Positions 27,927-35,370 of a stretch of 64,000 nt of DNA are shown piece by piece; within the stretch, counting starts at the first letter, position 1; every line of letters begins with the position of its first letter. The notes below the pieces were generated by a model that was given only the letters and a program-made list of their open reading frames with translations, was not told the DNA's origin and searched no databases. Source of the DNA: Caproiciproducens galactitolivorans (GTDB lineage Bacteria; Bacillota; Clostridia; Oscillospirales; Acutalibacteraceae); NCBI RefSeq assembly GCF_026672255.1, contig NZ_JAPOHA010000007.1:127291-191290 (forward strand), in the 5' to 3' direction. A program made the position numbers and the translations under genes.

Positions 27927-28109
27927 ATGGCGGTACCAAAGAGAAAAGTGTCGAGTGCCAGACAAAATAAAAGACGTTCCAATGTTTGGAAGATTAGTGC
28001 TCCTGCTCTGGTAAAATGCCCGAAATGTGGTGAGTACAAAACCCCACACAGAGTATGCGGCAGTTGTGGTTACTACAACGGCAGGGAAGTTATCAAAAAG
28101 GAAGCATAA
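27927..28109 (+). CDS. rpmF: 50S ribosomal protein L32
   Basis: A small protein of the large ribosomal subunit. The 60 residues open with AVPKRKVSSARQNKRRS, the hallmark of L32, and carry a four-Cys zinc ribbon (CPKCG and CGSCG), so this is the zinc-containing (C+) form. The ATG at 27927 has AAGGAGGTG ideally placed; an in-frame ATG three codons earlier lies too close to that site. It follows yceD as in most bacteria. Confidence 0.98.
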   Translation: MAVPKRKVSSARQNKRRSNVWKISAPALVKCPKCGEYKTPHRVCGSCGYYNGREVIKKEA

Positions 28110-28191
28110 GCTTTAATTTGATTTTCCGGAAATGTAGAGAAGGAGAAATCCTTCTCTTATTTTTTTATAAAATTTATATCGAGGAGTTAAC

Positions 28192-29508
28192 ATGCCAGTT
28201 AAGATTTTATCGGTTGATAAGGACAGCCCTGCACAAAGAGTGGGAATCCTTCCCGGGGAAACGATCTTATCCATTAACGGAAATAAAATTGATGACGTTC
28301 TGGATTACCGCTTTTATGAAACCAGCAGGGATTTATCCGTTGTATTGACCGATCATCTCCAAAATTCTCATACCGTCCATATTCGCAAAGGCGAATATGA
28401 ATCCATTGGGCTGGAATTTGAAACCTATTTAATGGACGAGCAGCATTCCTGCAGAAATCAATGCATCTTCTGCTTTATAGACCAGCTTCCAAAAGGAATG
28501 CGCAGTACCCTTTATTTTAAGGACGACGATTCCCGGCTTTCTTTCCTGTTCGGGAATTATATTACCCTTACGAATATGAACGAGCATGATGTTGACCGGA
28601 TTATCAAAATGCATATCAGCCCGATTAATATTTCCGTACACACCACCAACCCGGAACTTCGCGTGAAAATGATGAACAACCGGTTTGCCGGGGAATCTTT
28701 GCGGCTTATGGACAAGTTGGCCGCGGCGGGGATAAAAATAAATACCCAGCTCGTCCTTTGTAAGGGCATTAACGACGGGAAGGAGCTGGAACGCAGCTTA
28801 ACCGATCTGGAGAGCCTGTATCCCGCTGTGCAGAGCATAGCGGCGGTTCCGGTCGGCCTTACGAAATTCCGGGAAGGGCTTTTTTCGCTGGAATCCTATG
28901 ACAGGGAATCCGCAGAGCAGACAATCCAAATCATTGATGATTTCGGAGACCGGTTTATCCGGGAATACGGGGAGCGAATCTGTTACGCGGCGGATGAATT
29001 TTACCTGAAAGCGGGGCGCCCGATTCCTCCCGCCGAATTTTACGGAGATTTTGACCAGCTTGAAAACGGTGTGGGACTGATGGCGAATTTAAAGCAGGAA
29101 TTTGAGGAAGCGCTGAAGGATTTCCCGATCCCTGTCGAAAGGCGGCATGTTACTTTAATAACAGGCACAAGTGTGTACAAATTTTTAAACTCTTTACTTG
29201 ACGAATTAAGAATAAAATGCCATAATTTAATTTGCAATGTAATTCCAATAATTAATGATTTTTTTGGGGATACCATAAACGTAACGGGCTTGGTGACCGG
29301 CGGGGATATTATAAAGCAATTGCAAGGAAAAGATTTAGGAGATTTGCTGATTGTACCTGCTGTTATGCTTCGCAGGGAGGGAGATCTCTTTCTGGACAAT
29401 ATTTCTCTGGAAGATTTGAGCCGGGCGCTCCATGTAAAAATTGCGGTATCGCCGAATGACGGCTATGAACTTTTAAATACAATTGTAGGGTGTGATGTTA
29501 TTGTCTAA
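28192..29508 (+). CDS. PDZ-containing radical SAM protein, DUF512 family
   Basis: A 438-residue protein with an N-terminal PDZ-like domain (about residues 1-70, including DSPAQRVGILPGETILSING). A radical-SAM-like Cys motif follows, CRNQCIFCFIDQLPKGMR (Cys-x3-Cys-x2-Cys, about 84-91). The C-terminal DUF512 domain spans about 225-420. This architecture is conserved in Clostridia and is nearly always beside der, as here, where the two genes overlap by 14 bases. Function is unknown; the linkage suggests ribosome assembly or RNA modification, which is inference. AGGAG precedes the ATG. The PDZ domain in a cytosolic radical-SAM enzyme is unusual and may bind a protein C-terminus. Confidence 0.88.
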   Translation: MPVKILSVDKDSPAQRVGILPGETILSINGNKIDDVLDYRFYETSRDLSVVLTDHLQNSHTVHIRKGEYESIGLEFETYLMDEQHSCRNQCIFCFIDQLPKGMRSTLYFKDDDSRLSFLFGNYITLTNMNEHDVDRIIKMHISPINISVHTTNPELRVKMMNNRFAGESLRLMDKLAAAGIKINTQLVLCKGINDGKELERSLTDLESLYPAVQSIAAVPVGLTKFREGLFSLESYDRESAEQTIQIIDDFGDRFIREYGERICYAADEFYLKAGRPIPPAEFYGDFDQLENGVGLMANLKQEFEEALKDFPIPVERRHVTLITGTSVYKFLNSLLDELRIKCHNLICNVIPIINDFFGDTINVTGLVTGGDIIKQLQGKDLGDLLIVPAVMLRREGDLFLDNISLEDLSRALHVKIAVSPNDGYELLNTIVGCDVIV

Positions 29509-30823
29509 ACCGGTTGTTGCCATTGTTGGCAGACCAAATGTAGGAAAATCAACACTTTTTAATAAATTAATCGGCGAACGCCTTTCCATCGTTGACGATA
29601 CGCCCGGTGTTACGAGGGACAGAATATACGGGGAATGTGAATGGGACGGCAGAAAATTTTCAATTGTTGATACGGGCGGAATTGAACCCGCGTCCAGCGA
29701 TGTGATTTTATCGCAGATGCGCAGCCAGGCGCAGCTTGCGATCGACGCGGCGGATGTAATCGTGCTTGTTACCGATATCCGCACCGGCGTGGTTGCGACG
29801 GATTCGGATATTGCGGCCATGCTTTTGAAAAGCGGACGGCAGGTCATCCTTTGCGTGAATAAATGCGATACGGTCGGCAGCCCGCCTCCGGAATTTTATG
29901 AGTTTTATAACCTGGGGCTGGGCGACCCGATTCCGGTTTCGTCTGTTCACGGCCACGGCACGGGCGATTTGCTGGATTTGATTGTGAAAGATCTTCCGCC
30001 GGAAGAAGAGGATAAAAAGGAAGGCGAACTGATAAAAGTAGCCATTATCGGAAAGCCAAACGTCGGAAAATCCTCTCTGGTGAATAAAATTTCCGGTGAA
30101 GAAAGATGTATTGTTTCGGATATTGCCGGAACCACGCGGGACGCCATTGATACCACGATTGAAAACCAATACGGCCGCTTTACTTTTATTGATACCGCGG
30201 GTCTGCGGAGAAAGAGCAAAGTAGAGGATTCGATCGAAAAATACAGCGTTATCCGCGCGCAGATGGCAATTGAGCGCGCAGACGTCTGTGTGATCATGAT
30301 CGACGCTTCCGTCGGTTTTACAGACCAGGACTCGAAGGTAGCGGGACTGGCGCACGAAGCGGGGAAGGGCTGCGTAATTGTCGTTAACAAATGGGATATC
30401 ATTGAAAAAGACGACCGCACCATGATCGAATACCGAAAAAGACTGGAAGAGGATTTTTCCTTCATGTCCTATGCGCCTATGATCTTTATTTCGGCGAAAA
30501 CAGGTCAAAGGCTCGACCGCCTTTTCGATCTGATTAAGCATGTGGCAAACGCAAATTCCATGCGTATTGCCACAGGAATGCTCAATGATGTATTAGCTCA
30601 GGCAGTGGCAAGGGTACAACCACCGACTGATAAGGGAAGGAGGCTGAAAATTTACTACATGACCCAGGCAACCGTGAAACCGCCTACTTTTGTATGTTTT
30701 GTAAATTCCGCACAACTATTTCATTTTTCCTACCAAAGATATCTTGAAAACCGAATTCGTGAAACTTTTGGATTAGAGGGTACTCCGATACGATTTATCA
30801 TTCGTGAACGCGGAGATAAGTAA
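29495..30823 (+). CDS. der: Ribosome-biogenesis GTPase Der (EngA)
   Basis: Essential tandem GTPase needed for 50S maturation. The 442 residues hold two G domains: the first with GRPNVGKSTLFN, DTPGVTRDR and VNKCD; the second with GKPNVGKSSLVN, DIAGTTRDAID, DTAGL and VNKWD. A C-terminal KH-like domain with RRLKIYYMTQ and PIRFIIRERG follows. I chose the ATG at 29495; the GTG just before it is the alternative. It overlaps the DUF512 gene by 14 bases, and plsY follows 12 bases later, forming a three-gene operon. Confidence 0.97.
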   Translation: MLLSKPVVAIVGRPNVGKSTLFNKLIGERLSIVDDTPGVTRDRIYGECEWDGRKFSIVDTGGIEPASSDVILSQMRSQAQLAIDAADVIVLVTDIRTGVVATDSDIAAMLLKSGRQVILCVNKCDTVGSPPPEFYEFYNLGLGDPIPVSSVHGHGTGDLLDLIVKDLPPEEEDKKEGELIKVAIIGKPNVGKSSLVNKISGEERCIVSDIAGTTRDAIDTTIENQYGRFTFIDTAGLRRKSKVEDSIEKYSVIRAQMAIERADVCVIMIDASVGFTDQDSKVAGLAHEAGKGCVIVVNKWDIIEKDDRTMIEYRKRLEEDFSFMSYAPMIFISAKTGQRLDRLFDLIKHVANANSMRIATGMLNDVLAQAVARVQPPTDKGRRLKIYYMTQATVKPPTFVCFVNSAQLFHFSYQRYLENRIRETFGLEGTPIRFIIRERGDK

Positions 30824-30835
30824 GGGGGATTAATA

Positions 30836-31549
30836 GTGTTAGGTTATGCCAAAGACTTTGCACTCCCAACCGTCATCGTGGCGATTATTTCCTATCTTCT
30901 GGGGAGCATTAGTTTTTCTATAATTTTCACTAAAAAGTTTAATAAGGTTGATATTCGCTCAATGGGGAGCGGTAACGCAGGAGCGACAAATGTACTTCGT
31001 TCAGTAGGAACAAAAGCAGCTATTTTTACTTTTATCTTTGATTTTGCAAAAGGTGCGGTTTCCGTAATCATCGGCAAGGAGATTTTTGGGTTCATCTGCA
31101 CAATGACCGGCGCTTCGCCGATCATTGCCCAATACGGCGCTTATATTGCCGGTGTAGCCTGTGTAATCGGTCATATTTATCCTGTTTATTTTGACTTTAA
31201 AGGTGGTAAAGGGGTTTTAACCAGCGCGGCAATGATTGCGCTGATTGACTGGCGTGTTTTCCTTATCGTTATTTCCGTATTTATTATTCTGTTTTTAACT
31301 ACAAGAATTGTTTCGCTGTCTTCTATGAGTGCCGCGGCATCCTTCCCGGTTGCTACTTTTCTCATTACTTATTTTATAGACTATCGGAACGCCGATGCAA
31401 GCGCGGGGCCGGTTACCCTTACGTATGTTTGGGTTACATCAGCCATAGCGCTGATTATGGCGTTCACCATCATTTACGAACACCGTGCGAATATTGAGAG
31501 AATTAAGAATGGCACGGAGAAAAAGCTGACGATCAACCATAAATCATAA
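30836..31549 (+). CDS. plsY: Acyl-phosphate:glycerol-3-phosphate acyltransferase
   Basis: Membrane enzyme that acylates glycerol-3-phosphate, the first step of phospholipid synthesis in most Gram-positives. The 237 residues contain the family motifs SYLLGSISFSIIF, DIRSMGSGNAGATNVLRSVG (motif 1) and FDFKGGKGVLTS (motif 3), with several transmembrane helices. The protein is somewhat longer than the usual 200 or so because of an extended loop between helices (about residues 170-200). The start is a GTG at 30836 with AAGGGGGA upstream. It follows der at 12 bases and ends the operon with a terminator. Confidence 0.95.
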   Translation: MLGYAKDFALPTVIVAIISYLLGSISFSIIFTKKFNKVDIRSMGSGNAGATNVLRSVGTKAAIFTFIFDFAKGAVSVIIGKEIFGFICTMTGASPIIAQYGAYIAGVACVIGHIYPVYFDFKGGKGVLTSAAMIALIDWRVFLIVISVFIILFLTTRIVSLSSMSAAASFPVATFLITYFIDYRNADASAGPVTLTYVWVTSAIALIMAFTIIYEHRANIERIKNGTEKKLTINHKS

Positions 31550-31559
31550 AAACAAACAG

Positions 31560-31608
31560 CACCCCATTTGTTCGCAGCGTACTATACTGCAACAAATGGG
31601 GTGTTATT
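31560..31608 (+). terminator. Terminator after plsY
   Basis: A 13-bp stem CACCCCATTTGTT/AACAAATGGGGTG with a loop of about 18 bases and a TTATTAT tail lies 10 bases after the plsY stop. Confidence 0.78.
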
Positions 31609-31764
31609 ATACGGCGAAATCACCGGCGAAAGCCGGGGGGCCGGAAACGCTTTCCCTTGTTTCTGCGGATGCAAGGAGCAAATTGCCTTTTGAAAGATCA
31701 CAGGGAACAGGCTTACCGGTGGTATCTATAGTAAGGAATGCTCCCGTTGATCTCTTTAGGGCAA
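31609..31764 (-). other. Unassigned segment between convergent plsY and rpmB, open on the minus strand but without a start
   Basis: No gene is supported. On the minus strand one frame stays open for about 70 codons, from just after the rpmB stop to TAA at about 31609. Its translation has a protein-like composition (for example STGAFLTIDTTGKPVP), but there is no ATG, GTG or TTG with a ribosome site, and the rpmB terminator lies inside the frame. A compact stem CCGGCGAAAGCCGG is visible near 31623. It may be the remnant of a gene or a dispersed repeat. Another + strand frame here is also unsupported. Confidence 0.35.
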
Positions 31765-31791
31765 GAAAAAAGGAGCCGCTTACGGCTCCTC
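31765..31791 (-). terminator. Terminator of rpmB
   Basis: On the minus strand a stem AGGAGCCG/CGGCTCCT with a 4-base loop is followed by TTTTTTCTT, about 23 bases after the rpmB stop. Confidence 0.9.
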
Positions 31792-31813
31792 TAAACTTAA
31801 TGTTTTGTTTTCA

Positions 31814-32002
31814 TCAGACGGCACGGGTAACCTTGCCGGAACGCAAGCAGCGGGTGCAGGCGTAAATACGCTTAGGAGTACCGTTCACAACTGCTTTAAC
31901 ACGCCGAATATTGGGCTTCCAAGTTCTGTTAGCACGTCTGTGCGAATGGGAAACCCTTATACCGAAAGCCATATCCTTGCCACAAACATCACATTTTGCC
32001 AT
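31814..32002 (-). CDS. rpmB: 50S ribosomal protein L28
   Basis: Large-subunit ribosomal protein. The 62 residues open with AKCDVCGKDMAFGIRVSHSHRR and include RTWKPNIRRV, the L28 signature. Two Cys pairs (CDVC, CTRC) show the zinc-binding form. AAAGGAGGTG precedes the ATG. It has its own promoter and terminator and is the only housekeeping gene of this cluster on the minus strand. In Bacillus rpmB lies next to spoVM; here it is 23 kb away. Confidence 0.98.
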   Translation of the reverse strand: MAKCDVCGKDMAFGIRVSHSHRRANRTWKPNIRRVKAVVNGTPKRIYACTRCLRSGKVTRAV

Positions 32003-32050
32003 GTGTCTGCACCTCCTTTAAAAGGACTGTTGTTTAATCGCAACATTGGT

Positions 32051-32079
32051 ATTCTATCAGAAAATCAAAATAATTGCAA
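32051..32079 (-). promoter_or_regulatory. SigA-type promoter of rpmB
   Basis: On the minus strand TTGCAA (32079-32074), a 17-base spacer and TAGAAT (32056-32051) lie about 50 bases before the start codon. Confidence 0.72.
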
Positions 32080-32142
32080 GCCCCTTTTCGTTATAATATT
32101 CCATATCCTTCAAATTATTTGTTTTTTCTTTTGATTATTGCT

Positions 32143-32171
32143 TTGCTTTTTTGGGGGACTCGTATTATAAT
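32143..32171 (+). promoter_or_regulatory. SigA-type promoter of the M50 protease-scpAB operon
   Basis: TTGCTT (32143-32148), a 17-base spacer and a perfect TATAAT (32166-32171) lie 26 bases before the start codon. Confidence 0.75.
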
Positions 32172-32197
32172 ATTACCTTATAAAGGAGAATTTGGAT

Positions 32198-32890
32198 ATG
32201 CTGTTTAATATGATGAGTGACATACTGAGCGGACGGCCGCTGGATATGGCTTCCGCAATATCGGAAATATTAGCAACGTTATTTGTTATTTTCTGTATTC
32301 TGCCGCTGCATGAATGCGCCCATGGCTGGGTTGCCTACAAGCTGGGGGATAATACCGCAAAATACAACGGCAGAATTACGCTGAATCCGATTGTCAGCCT
32401 TGACCCGGTCGGCGCGTTTTTTCTTTTGATGTTTGGCTTCGGTTGGGCGAAGCCGGTACCGGTGGATACAAGGTATTTTAAAAATCCCCGCCGTGATATG
32501 GCGATTACCGCTCTTGCCGGGCCGATTGCGAATCTGCTGGCGTCTTTTGTCGGTGCGGTAATTTATTTGGAGCTCCTTGTGTGGAAGGGCCTTTCGATGC
32601 CCGGATTTATTCATGATTTCTTTATGGCCTATATCGTGATTAATGTTTCGCTGGCGGTATTCAATTTAATTCCGCTGCCGCCGCTTGACGGTTCCAAAAT
32701 TTTAGGTGCGTTCTTATCAAACAAAGCATTGTATAATTACTATCGTTACCAGAACATTATTATCATGGTTGCGTTTGTCATCCTGTTCAGCGGAATACTC
32801 CAAGCTCCCTTGGCGTTTTTTCAGAAGGCATGCCTGAATGGTGTTTTCTGGCTGGCCCAGCTGCCATTTAAACTTTTCGGTTTGTTATAA
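32198..32890 (+). CDS. Site-2 protease family (M50) membrane metalloprotease
   Basis: A 230-residue integral membrane protein with the zinc motif HECAH (HExxH, about residues 38-42) in a helix near the N-terminus and a second conserved segment NLIPLPPLDGSKIL (about 160), whose Asp completes the site. This is the compact S2P type often found before scpA in Clostridia and distinct from SpoIVFB. Substrates are unknown. I chose the ATG at 32198 with GGAG upstream; a TTG two codons earlier is the alternative. scpA follows 12 bases later, so the gene leads an operon with chromosome-segregation genes. Confidence 0.9.
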   Translation: MLFNMMSDILSGRPLDMASAISEILATLFVIFCILPLHECAHGWVAYKLGDNTAKYNGRITLNPIVSLDPVGAFFLLMFGFGWAKPVPVDTRYFKNPRRDMAITALAGPIANLLASFVGAVIYLELLVWKGLSMPGFIHDFFMAYIVINVSLAVFNLIPLPPLDGSKILGAFLSNKALYNYYRYQNIIIMVAFVILFSGILQAPLAFFQKACLNGVFWLAQLPFKLFGLL

Positions 32891-32902
32891 AAGTGGGGTA
32901 AT

Positions 32903-33643
32903 ATGGAAAAACTATCCTATAAATTGCCGGTATTTGAGGGGCCGCTTGACTTATTGCTCTATCTGATCGGAAAAAATAAGCTCAATATCTGTGATATTCA
33001 GATTTCGGAGCTTTTGGACCAGTATATGGAGCAGATAAACGCCATGAAAGAAGAAGACATGGACGTGGCAAGCGAATTTCTGGAAATGGCCGCCCGTCTT
33101 GTTTATATGAAAACGGTTTCTTTGCTCCCTAAGCATGAAGAGGCGGAAAAGCTCCAGAAAGAGCTGAGCGGGCAGCTTTTGGAATATCAGGAATGCAAAC
33201 GTATCGCACGGTTAATGGCTGAAAGATTGGACTATGATACCTTTATCCGTGAACCGGCCGAAATTGAATTCGACCAAACATACCGCCGCCGCCATGCGCC
33301 GGCTGAAATTTATAATGCCTACTATCTGGCAGTCGGCAACGGAAAACGGTTTATTCCGCCTTCGCCGGAGGTGTTCTCAAGCATTGTTACGCACAAAGTC
33401 GTTTCCGTATCTTCCCGTATCATTCATGTCCTGCGCCGTCTTTACCGCACCAATGAGGTAAAGTACGAGGAATTGTTTGAAGATAAAAAGAATAAATCGG
33501 ACTTGATCGCAACCTTTTTAGCGGTTTTAGAGTTGGTGAAGGGCAAGCGCGTGCGTATCGACGGCGGAAAATGCAGCGCAACGGTGAAATTGATTTATGG
33601 CGGTGTTAGAAAGTGGAAATCAAAAAAATACAGGGTGCAATAG
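32903..33643 (+). CDS. scpA: Segregation and condensation protein A (kleisin)
   Basis: Kleisin subunit that closes the SMC ring in the SMC-ScpAB condensin complex. The 246 residues open with the ScpA hallmark PVFEGPLDLLLYLIGKNKL and contain FLEMAARLVYMKT (about residues 63-75). A winged-helix C-terminus binds the SMC head. The helical middle region is rich in charged residues. A GTGGGGTAAT site precedes the ATG. scpB overlaps its end by 31 bases, so translation is coupled. Confidence 0.96.
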   Translation: MEKLSYKLPVFEGPLDLLLYLIGKNKLNICDIQISELLDQYMEQINAMKEEDMDVASEFLEMAARLVYMKTVSLLPKHEEAEKLQKELSGQLLEYQECKRIARLMAERLDYDTFIREPAEIEFDQTYRRRHAPAEIYNAYYLAVGNGKRFIPPSPEVFSSIVTHKVVSVSSRIIHVLRRLYRTNEVKYEELFEDKKNKSDLIATFLAVLELVKGKRVRIDGGKCSATVKLIYGGVRKWKSKKYRVQ

Positions 33644-34173
33644 AAGCCATTCTTTTTTCAAGCGGTGACCCTGTTTCCATTGACAGGATTGCAGATGCTT
33701 TGGAATTGGACAAGCCTACCGCTCTGAAAATGATCAAGAATTTAATGGACAAATTTAACGGGGAAGACGCCGGAGTCCGGATCATACAGCTTGACGATCA
33801 GTTCCAGATGTGTTCCAACCCGCAATATACGCAGTTTGTCCGCCGTGTACTCGATATGCGCAGGAACACGCCGCTTTCTCAGGCCGGCATGGAAGTACTT
33901 GCGATTGTAGCGTATAACCAGCCGGTTACCAAGGCGTTTATCGAACAGATTCGCGGGGTGGATTGTTCCGGGGTATTGGGAAGTCTTACGACAAAAGGGC
34001 TCGTGGAAGAACGGGGCCGGTTGGAGCTGCCGGGAAGGCCTCTGCTTTACGGCACGACTCCCAATTTCTTACGCTGCCTGAACATTTCGTCGCTCAGCGA
34101 GCTTCCTCCTCTTGAGAAAACGCAGCAGCCGGAGGATGAGGAGAGCGACCTGAAGAATGTTTCGGCCGGATAG
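33613..34173 (+). CDS. scpB: Segregation and condensation protein B
   Basis: Winged-helix partner of ScpA in the SMC condensin complex. The 186 residues open with AIEAILFSSGDPVSIDRIADAL and contain EVLAIVAYNQPVTKAFIEQIRGVD, the family signature (about residues 93-116), and GLVEERGRLELPGRP. The C-terminal tail is acidic and disordered. The start is a GTG at 33613, inside scpA, with a weak AGAAAG upstream. The next gene, DUF2953, follows after 23 bases. Confidence 0.96.
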   Translation: MEIKKIQGAIEAILFSSGDPVSIDRIADALELDKPTALKMIKNLMDKFNGEDAGVRIIQLDDQFQMCSNPQYTQFVRRVLDMRRNTPLSQAGMEVLAIVAYNQPVTKAFIEQIRGVDCSGVLGSLTTKGLVEERGRLELPGRPLLYGTTPNFLRCLNISSLSELPPLEKTQQPEDEESDLKNVSAG

Positions 34174-34196
34174 GCAAAACCGCTGCTGGAGGCTTT

Positions 34197-34856
34197 ATGA
34201 ACACGCTGCAAATTATTCTTTTCATCCTCCTTTTCTTCGGTATTCTTCTTGTGTGCCCGGTAACCGTAAGGATGCGCTTTGAAAATGAATTTACGGCAAC
34301 GATTCGCTACCTGTTTTTCCGTTATAAAATTCGCCCGGAGCCGGAAGCCCCGAAGCAGAAAGAGGAAAAAGTTGGTAAAGAGAAAACAGAAAAAAAAGAG
34401 GATACAAAGTCAAAGATAAAGGAAATAATAAGGCAAAAGGGTTTATCCGGCTTTCTCAATATTATCAAGGAATTCGCTTCCGTTGCAACCGGAGCCGCTA
34501 AAAAGCTTTTTTCCCGTTTGACCATTCAAAATATTTCCGTGGACATTGCGGTTGCGGACGAGGACGCCGCTCAGGCCGCCATTTATTACGGCTATACCTG
34601 TTCGGTCGTCTATACGGCAATGGGGATTCTGGTTGCAAATAAGAATTGCAGGCGATATCACATAAATGTTGTTCCTGACTTTAACAAAAAAGAGAGCAAA
34701 GTTTTATTTCAGTGCAAAATCCGAATAAAACTGTTTTCGATTCTGACATCTTTACTGCCGGCGCTTATTCAATCTTTGAAGATCTATAAAGCGATGAAAA
34801 CAAACCCGACAACTCCAAATAATTCTACAAATAAGGCGGTGCATGAACATGAGTGA
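34197..34856 (+). CDS. DUF2953-family membrane protein
   Basis: A 219-residue protein with one N-terminal transmembrane helix (about residues 2-20). A short basic and acidic Lys/Glu-rich linker (about 45-80) is followed by a soluble domain matching the DUF2953 pattern (ISVDIAVADEDAAQAAIYYG). A second hydrophobic stretch lies near the C-terminus. In Clostridia and Bacillus (ytfI) it is nearly always directly before ytfJ, as here, where the two overlap by 8 bases. A sporulation role is inferred from that linkage only. GGAGG precedes the ATG. Confidence 0.82.
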   Translation: MNTLQIILFILLFFGILLVCPVTVRMRFENEFTATIRYLFFRYKIRPEPEAPKQKEEKVGKEKTEKKEDTKSKIKEIIRQKGLSGFLNIIKEFASVATGAAKKLFSRLTIQNISVDIAVADEDAAQAAIYYGYTCSVVYTAMGILVANKNCRRYHINVVPDFNKKESKVLFQCKIRIKLFSILTSLLPALIQSLKIYKAMKTNPTTPNNSTNKAVHEHE

Positions 34857-35313
34857 TCATCCCATTGAAGGCATGATGAATACGACTCTGGAAAAAATTA
34901 AGCAAATGGTCGATATCAATTCCATTGTCGGCGACCCGATTACTTCCCCGGACGGTTCCATTATTATTCCCATTTCAAAAATCAGCTACGGATTTGCTTC
35001 CGGCGGTTCTGATTTTCCCACAAAAACACAGAGTGAGAAGAACTTTTTCGGAGGCGGCACCGGAGCCGGCGTTTCCATCAGCCCGGTTGCTTTTATTACC
35101 ATTTGCAACGGCGAAGTAAAAATGCTGCAAATTGACCCGTACAACAACACGGCGGACCGGATTATCGGAATGTTCCCCGAGGTTATGGATAAAATCGGCG
35201 GGATGTTCGGCTCGAAAAAGGGCGACGGAAAAAGATACCGGGATTCCGAAGGCGAGTGCTGTTCCCACTCCGATTCGGAAAAGGATGTTAAATTAGACGA
35301 TCCTCAAATATAA
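34849..35313 (+). CDS. ytfJ: Sporulation protein YtfJ/GerW family
   Basis: A forespore-linked protein needed for normal germinant response in Bacillus. The 154 residues contain the family core: HPIEGMMNTTLEKIKQMVD, then GDPITSPDGSIIIPISKISYGF and a glycine-rich GGGTGAGVSISPVAF. A Cys/His-containing tail (ECCSHSDSE) follows the conserved part. I chose the ATG at 34849 with GGCGGTG 7 bases upstream, rather than the one two codons earlier, which is too close to that site. The gene overlaps DUF2953 and precedes a DD-carboxypeptidase gene, all pointing to spore formation. Confidence 0.93.
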   Translation: MSDHPIEGMMNTTLEKIKQMVDINSIVGDPITSPDGSIIIPISKISYGFASGGSDFPTKTQSEKNFFGGGTGAGVSISPVAFITICNGEVKMLQIDPYNNTADRIIGMFPEVMDKIGGMFGSKKGDGKRYRDSEGECCSHSDSEKDVKLDDPQI

Positions 35314-35327
35314 TTATTCAAATTAAA

Positions 35328-35370
35328 GCAACCGCCTGCATATAGATTTATAGGCAGGTGGTTGTTTTGC
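35328..35370 (+). terminator. Hairpin overlapping the start region of the dacF-like gene
   Basis: A 12-bp stem (GCAACC-CCTGC with GCAGG-GGTTG, one G-T pair) is followed by TTTTGC. It resembles the ytfJ terminator, but its 3' arm contains the AGGTGG ribosome site of the next gene, so it may also hold down that gene's translation. Confidence 0.6.

Noticed and set aside
29708-30541. 277-codon open frame antisense to der
   Set aside because: It is a shadow frame opposite two complete G domains, with no ribosome site.
31609-31764. T-box or other riboswitch in the plsY-rpmB gap
   Set aside because: A GGTGGTATC string recalls a T-box, but the AGGGTGG-ACCGCG antiterminator pattern and a downstream amino-acid gene are absent.
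31596-31865. 89-codon + strand frame between plsY and rpmB
   Set aside because: It runs over the rpmB terminator and into rpmB antisense, starts within the plsY terminator and lacks a ribosome site.
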